Part shown: piece after piece, positions 6,297-6,781 of the stretch
How the letters are laid out: every line of letters starts with the position of its first letter
Position numbering within the stretch: position 1 is the first letter of the stretch
Assembly (NCBI GenBank): GCA_002791215.1
Contig: PFWQ01000032.1
Location: 1 to 6,781 of the forward strand
Origin: a candidate division SR1 bacterium CG_4_9_14_3_um_filter_40_9
GTDB lineage: Bacteria > Patescibacteriota > Gracilibacteria > Absconditabacterales > Absconditicoccaceae
DNA length: 6,781 nucleotides
Direction of reading: 5' to 3'
The notes under the pieces: model-generated
Databases searched by the model: none
Told to the model about the DNA's origin: nothing
Seen by the model: only the letters and a program-made list of their open reading frames with translations
Translations under genes and position numbers: made by a program

Positions 6297-6372
6297 CGGT
6301 CATTCCGGCTGTCATCCCAGCGTTATCTCCCGACTTGTCGGGATGCAGCAGGGATCTAGCCGGAATCTAATT
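6296..6372. repeat. Palindromic repeat left of the GIY-YIG gene
   Basis: ATTCCGGCT (6302-6310) pairs with AGCCGGAAT (6358-6366). Inside, ATCCC (6314-6318) pairs with GGGAT (6351-6355), and CCCGAC (6329-6334) with GTCGGG (6337-6342). The outer 13-mers recur inverted on the other side of the GIY-YIG gene: CCGGAATCTAATT (6360-6372) is exactly complementary to 6680-6692, and GCGGTCATTCCGG (6296-6308) matches 6711-6723 at 12 of 13 positions. Confidence 0.8.
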
Positions 6373-6374
6373 AT

Positions 6375-6665
6375 TTACTCATTCCATTCTTCAGAAATAT
6401 CTTTCCGTTCAGGATTTTCTTTTTCTATCAATACAATTTTCCGATTTCTTTTCCATTTTTTCAATTGTTTTTCTCTCTGAATAGCTTCCCTGATATCTTC
6501 GTATTTTTCATAATAAACTAATTTTTTTGTATTATACATAGTGCTAAATCAAAATGGATTACCTGCCTTATGCTCCTGCGTTCTTCTACATAAATTATTA
6601 GTAACCCCTATATAGAGCACTCAATCTTTTCTATTTGTAAGGATATATACATATCAAGATTTCAT
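6375..6665 (-). CDS. GIY-YIG nuclease-superfamily protein (UPF0213/URI type)
   Basis: A 96-residue single-domain protein on the minus strand, starting at 6665. It opens MKSGYVYILTNRKDGVLYIGVT, which supplies the VYIL and YIG strands that name the fold. Next come NLCRRTQEHK with the catalytic-type arginine, GFSTMYNTKKLVYYE, and EAIQREKQLKKWKR, all typical of the small stand-alone GIY-YIG proteins. Three TGAs encode Gly (TCA on the plus strand at 6654-6656, 6621-6623 and 6549-6551). The TAA stop is at 6375-6377. Members cut DNA in the wider superfamily, but the activity of this short type is mostly untested. It is the only minus-strand gene here and converges on nrdG. The gene fits tightly between inverted repeat copies, which suggests that gene and repeats travel together; that is inference. 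Confidence 0.93.
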
Positions 6666-6679
6666 GATGAACTAATATA

Positions 6680-6781
6680 AATTAGATTCCGGTTCCAAAT
6701 CGTAATAACACCGGAATGACTGCACCGGCTGCACTCCGCTGTACAGCGGAGGATAACGCCGGAATGACTGCGCCTACTGCG
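6680..6781. repeat. Palindromic repeat cluster right of the GIY-YIG gene, running off the window
   Basis: AATTAGATTCCGG (6680-6692) is the exact inverse of 6360-6372. ATTCCGG (6686-6692) pairs with CCGGAAT (6711-6717). The 13-mer CCGGAATGACTGC appears at 6711-6723 and 6759-6771, and between the copies lies an 18-bp perfect palindrome, CTCCGCTGTACAGCGGAG (6734-6751). The cluster likely continues past the window end. Confidence 0.75.

Noticed and set aside
903..6656. TGA as selenocysteine or tryptophan
   Set aside because: There are far too many TGAs for selenocysteine, and they sit at glycine positions with no selenocysteine insertion element evident. Tryptophan is encoded by TGG at conserved Trp sites.

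Overview
The window comes from an organism that reads UGA as glycine (translation table 25). That code is known from the Absconditabacteria (SR1) and Gracilibacteria (BD1-5) of the Candidate Phyla Radiation. Under the standard code every large gene here looks shattered. With TGA read as Gly, seven complete genes open cleanly, and together they contain 32 in-frame TGA codons. Many of these fall on family-conserved glycines, such as the triple Gly of NrdD, the Gly before LLHD in the HD protein, the Gly of the GTSIGA motif and the start of NrdG. TGG still encodes Trp, and all real stops are TAA or TAG. Starts lack clear Shine-Dalgarno sequences.

Layout. Positions 1-80 hold the tail of an unrecognised upstream gene. 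Positions 81-674 have no confident gene. They contain a GC-richer stretch with strong hairpins (a possible structured RNA), then a regulatory region with two tandem NrdR-box-like palindromes 33 bp apart and a TATAAT -10 element. Six plus-strand genes follow: anaerobic class III ribonucleotide reductase NrdD (675-2885) without its glycyl-radical domain; that domain as a separate 72-residue protein (3008-3226); a SAMHD1-like HD phosphohydrolase (3414-4403); a 3-methyladenine DNA glycosylase (4405-5040); a four-helix-bundle protein of the 23S rRNA intervening-sequence family (5131-5487); and the NrdD-activating radical-SAM enzyme NrdG (5515-6225). A minus-strand GIY-YIG nuclease-like gene (6375-6665) closes the window.

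Function. NrdG would install the glycyl radical on the small detached domain, which would dock on the NrdD body to make deoxynucleotides without oxygen. The HD protein may be a dNTP-hydrolysing counterpart, and the glycosylase repairs alkylated bases, so the cluster reads as a nucleotide supply and DNA maintenance group probably under NrdR control.

The second theme is palindromic repeats placed at gene joints and inside genes. A 63-bp palindrome sits exactly where NrdD is split. Two repeat-derived segments lie in frame inside the glycosylase gene. Heptamer arrays bracket the four-helix-bundle gene. Inverted CCGGAAT-type repeats bracket the GIY-YIG gene. The split NrdD and the repeat-bracketed small genes are the most noteworthy parts.
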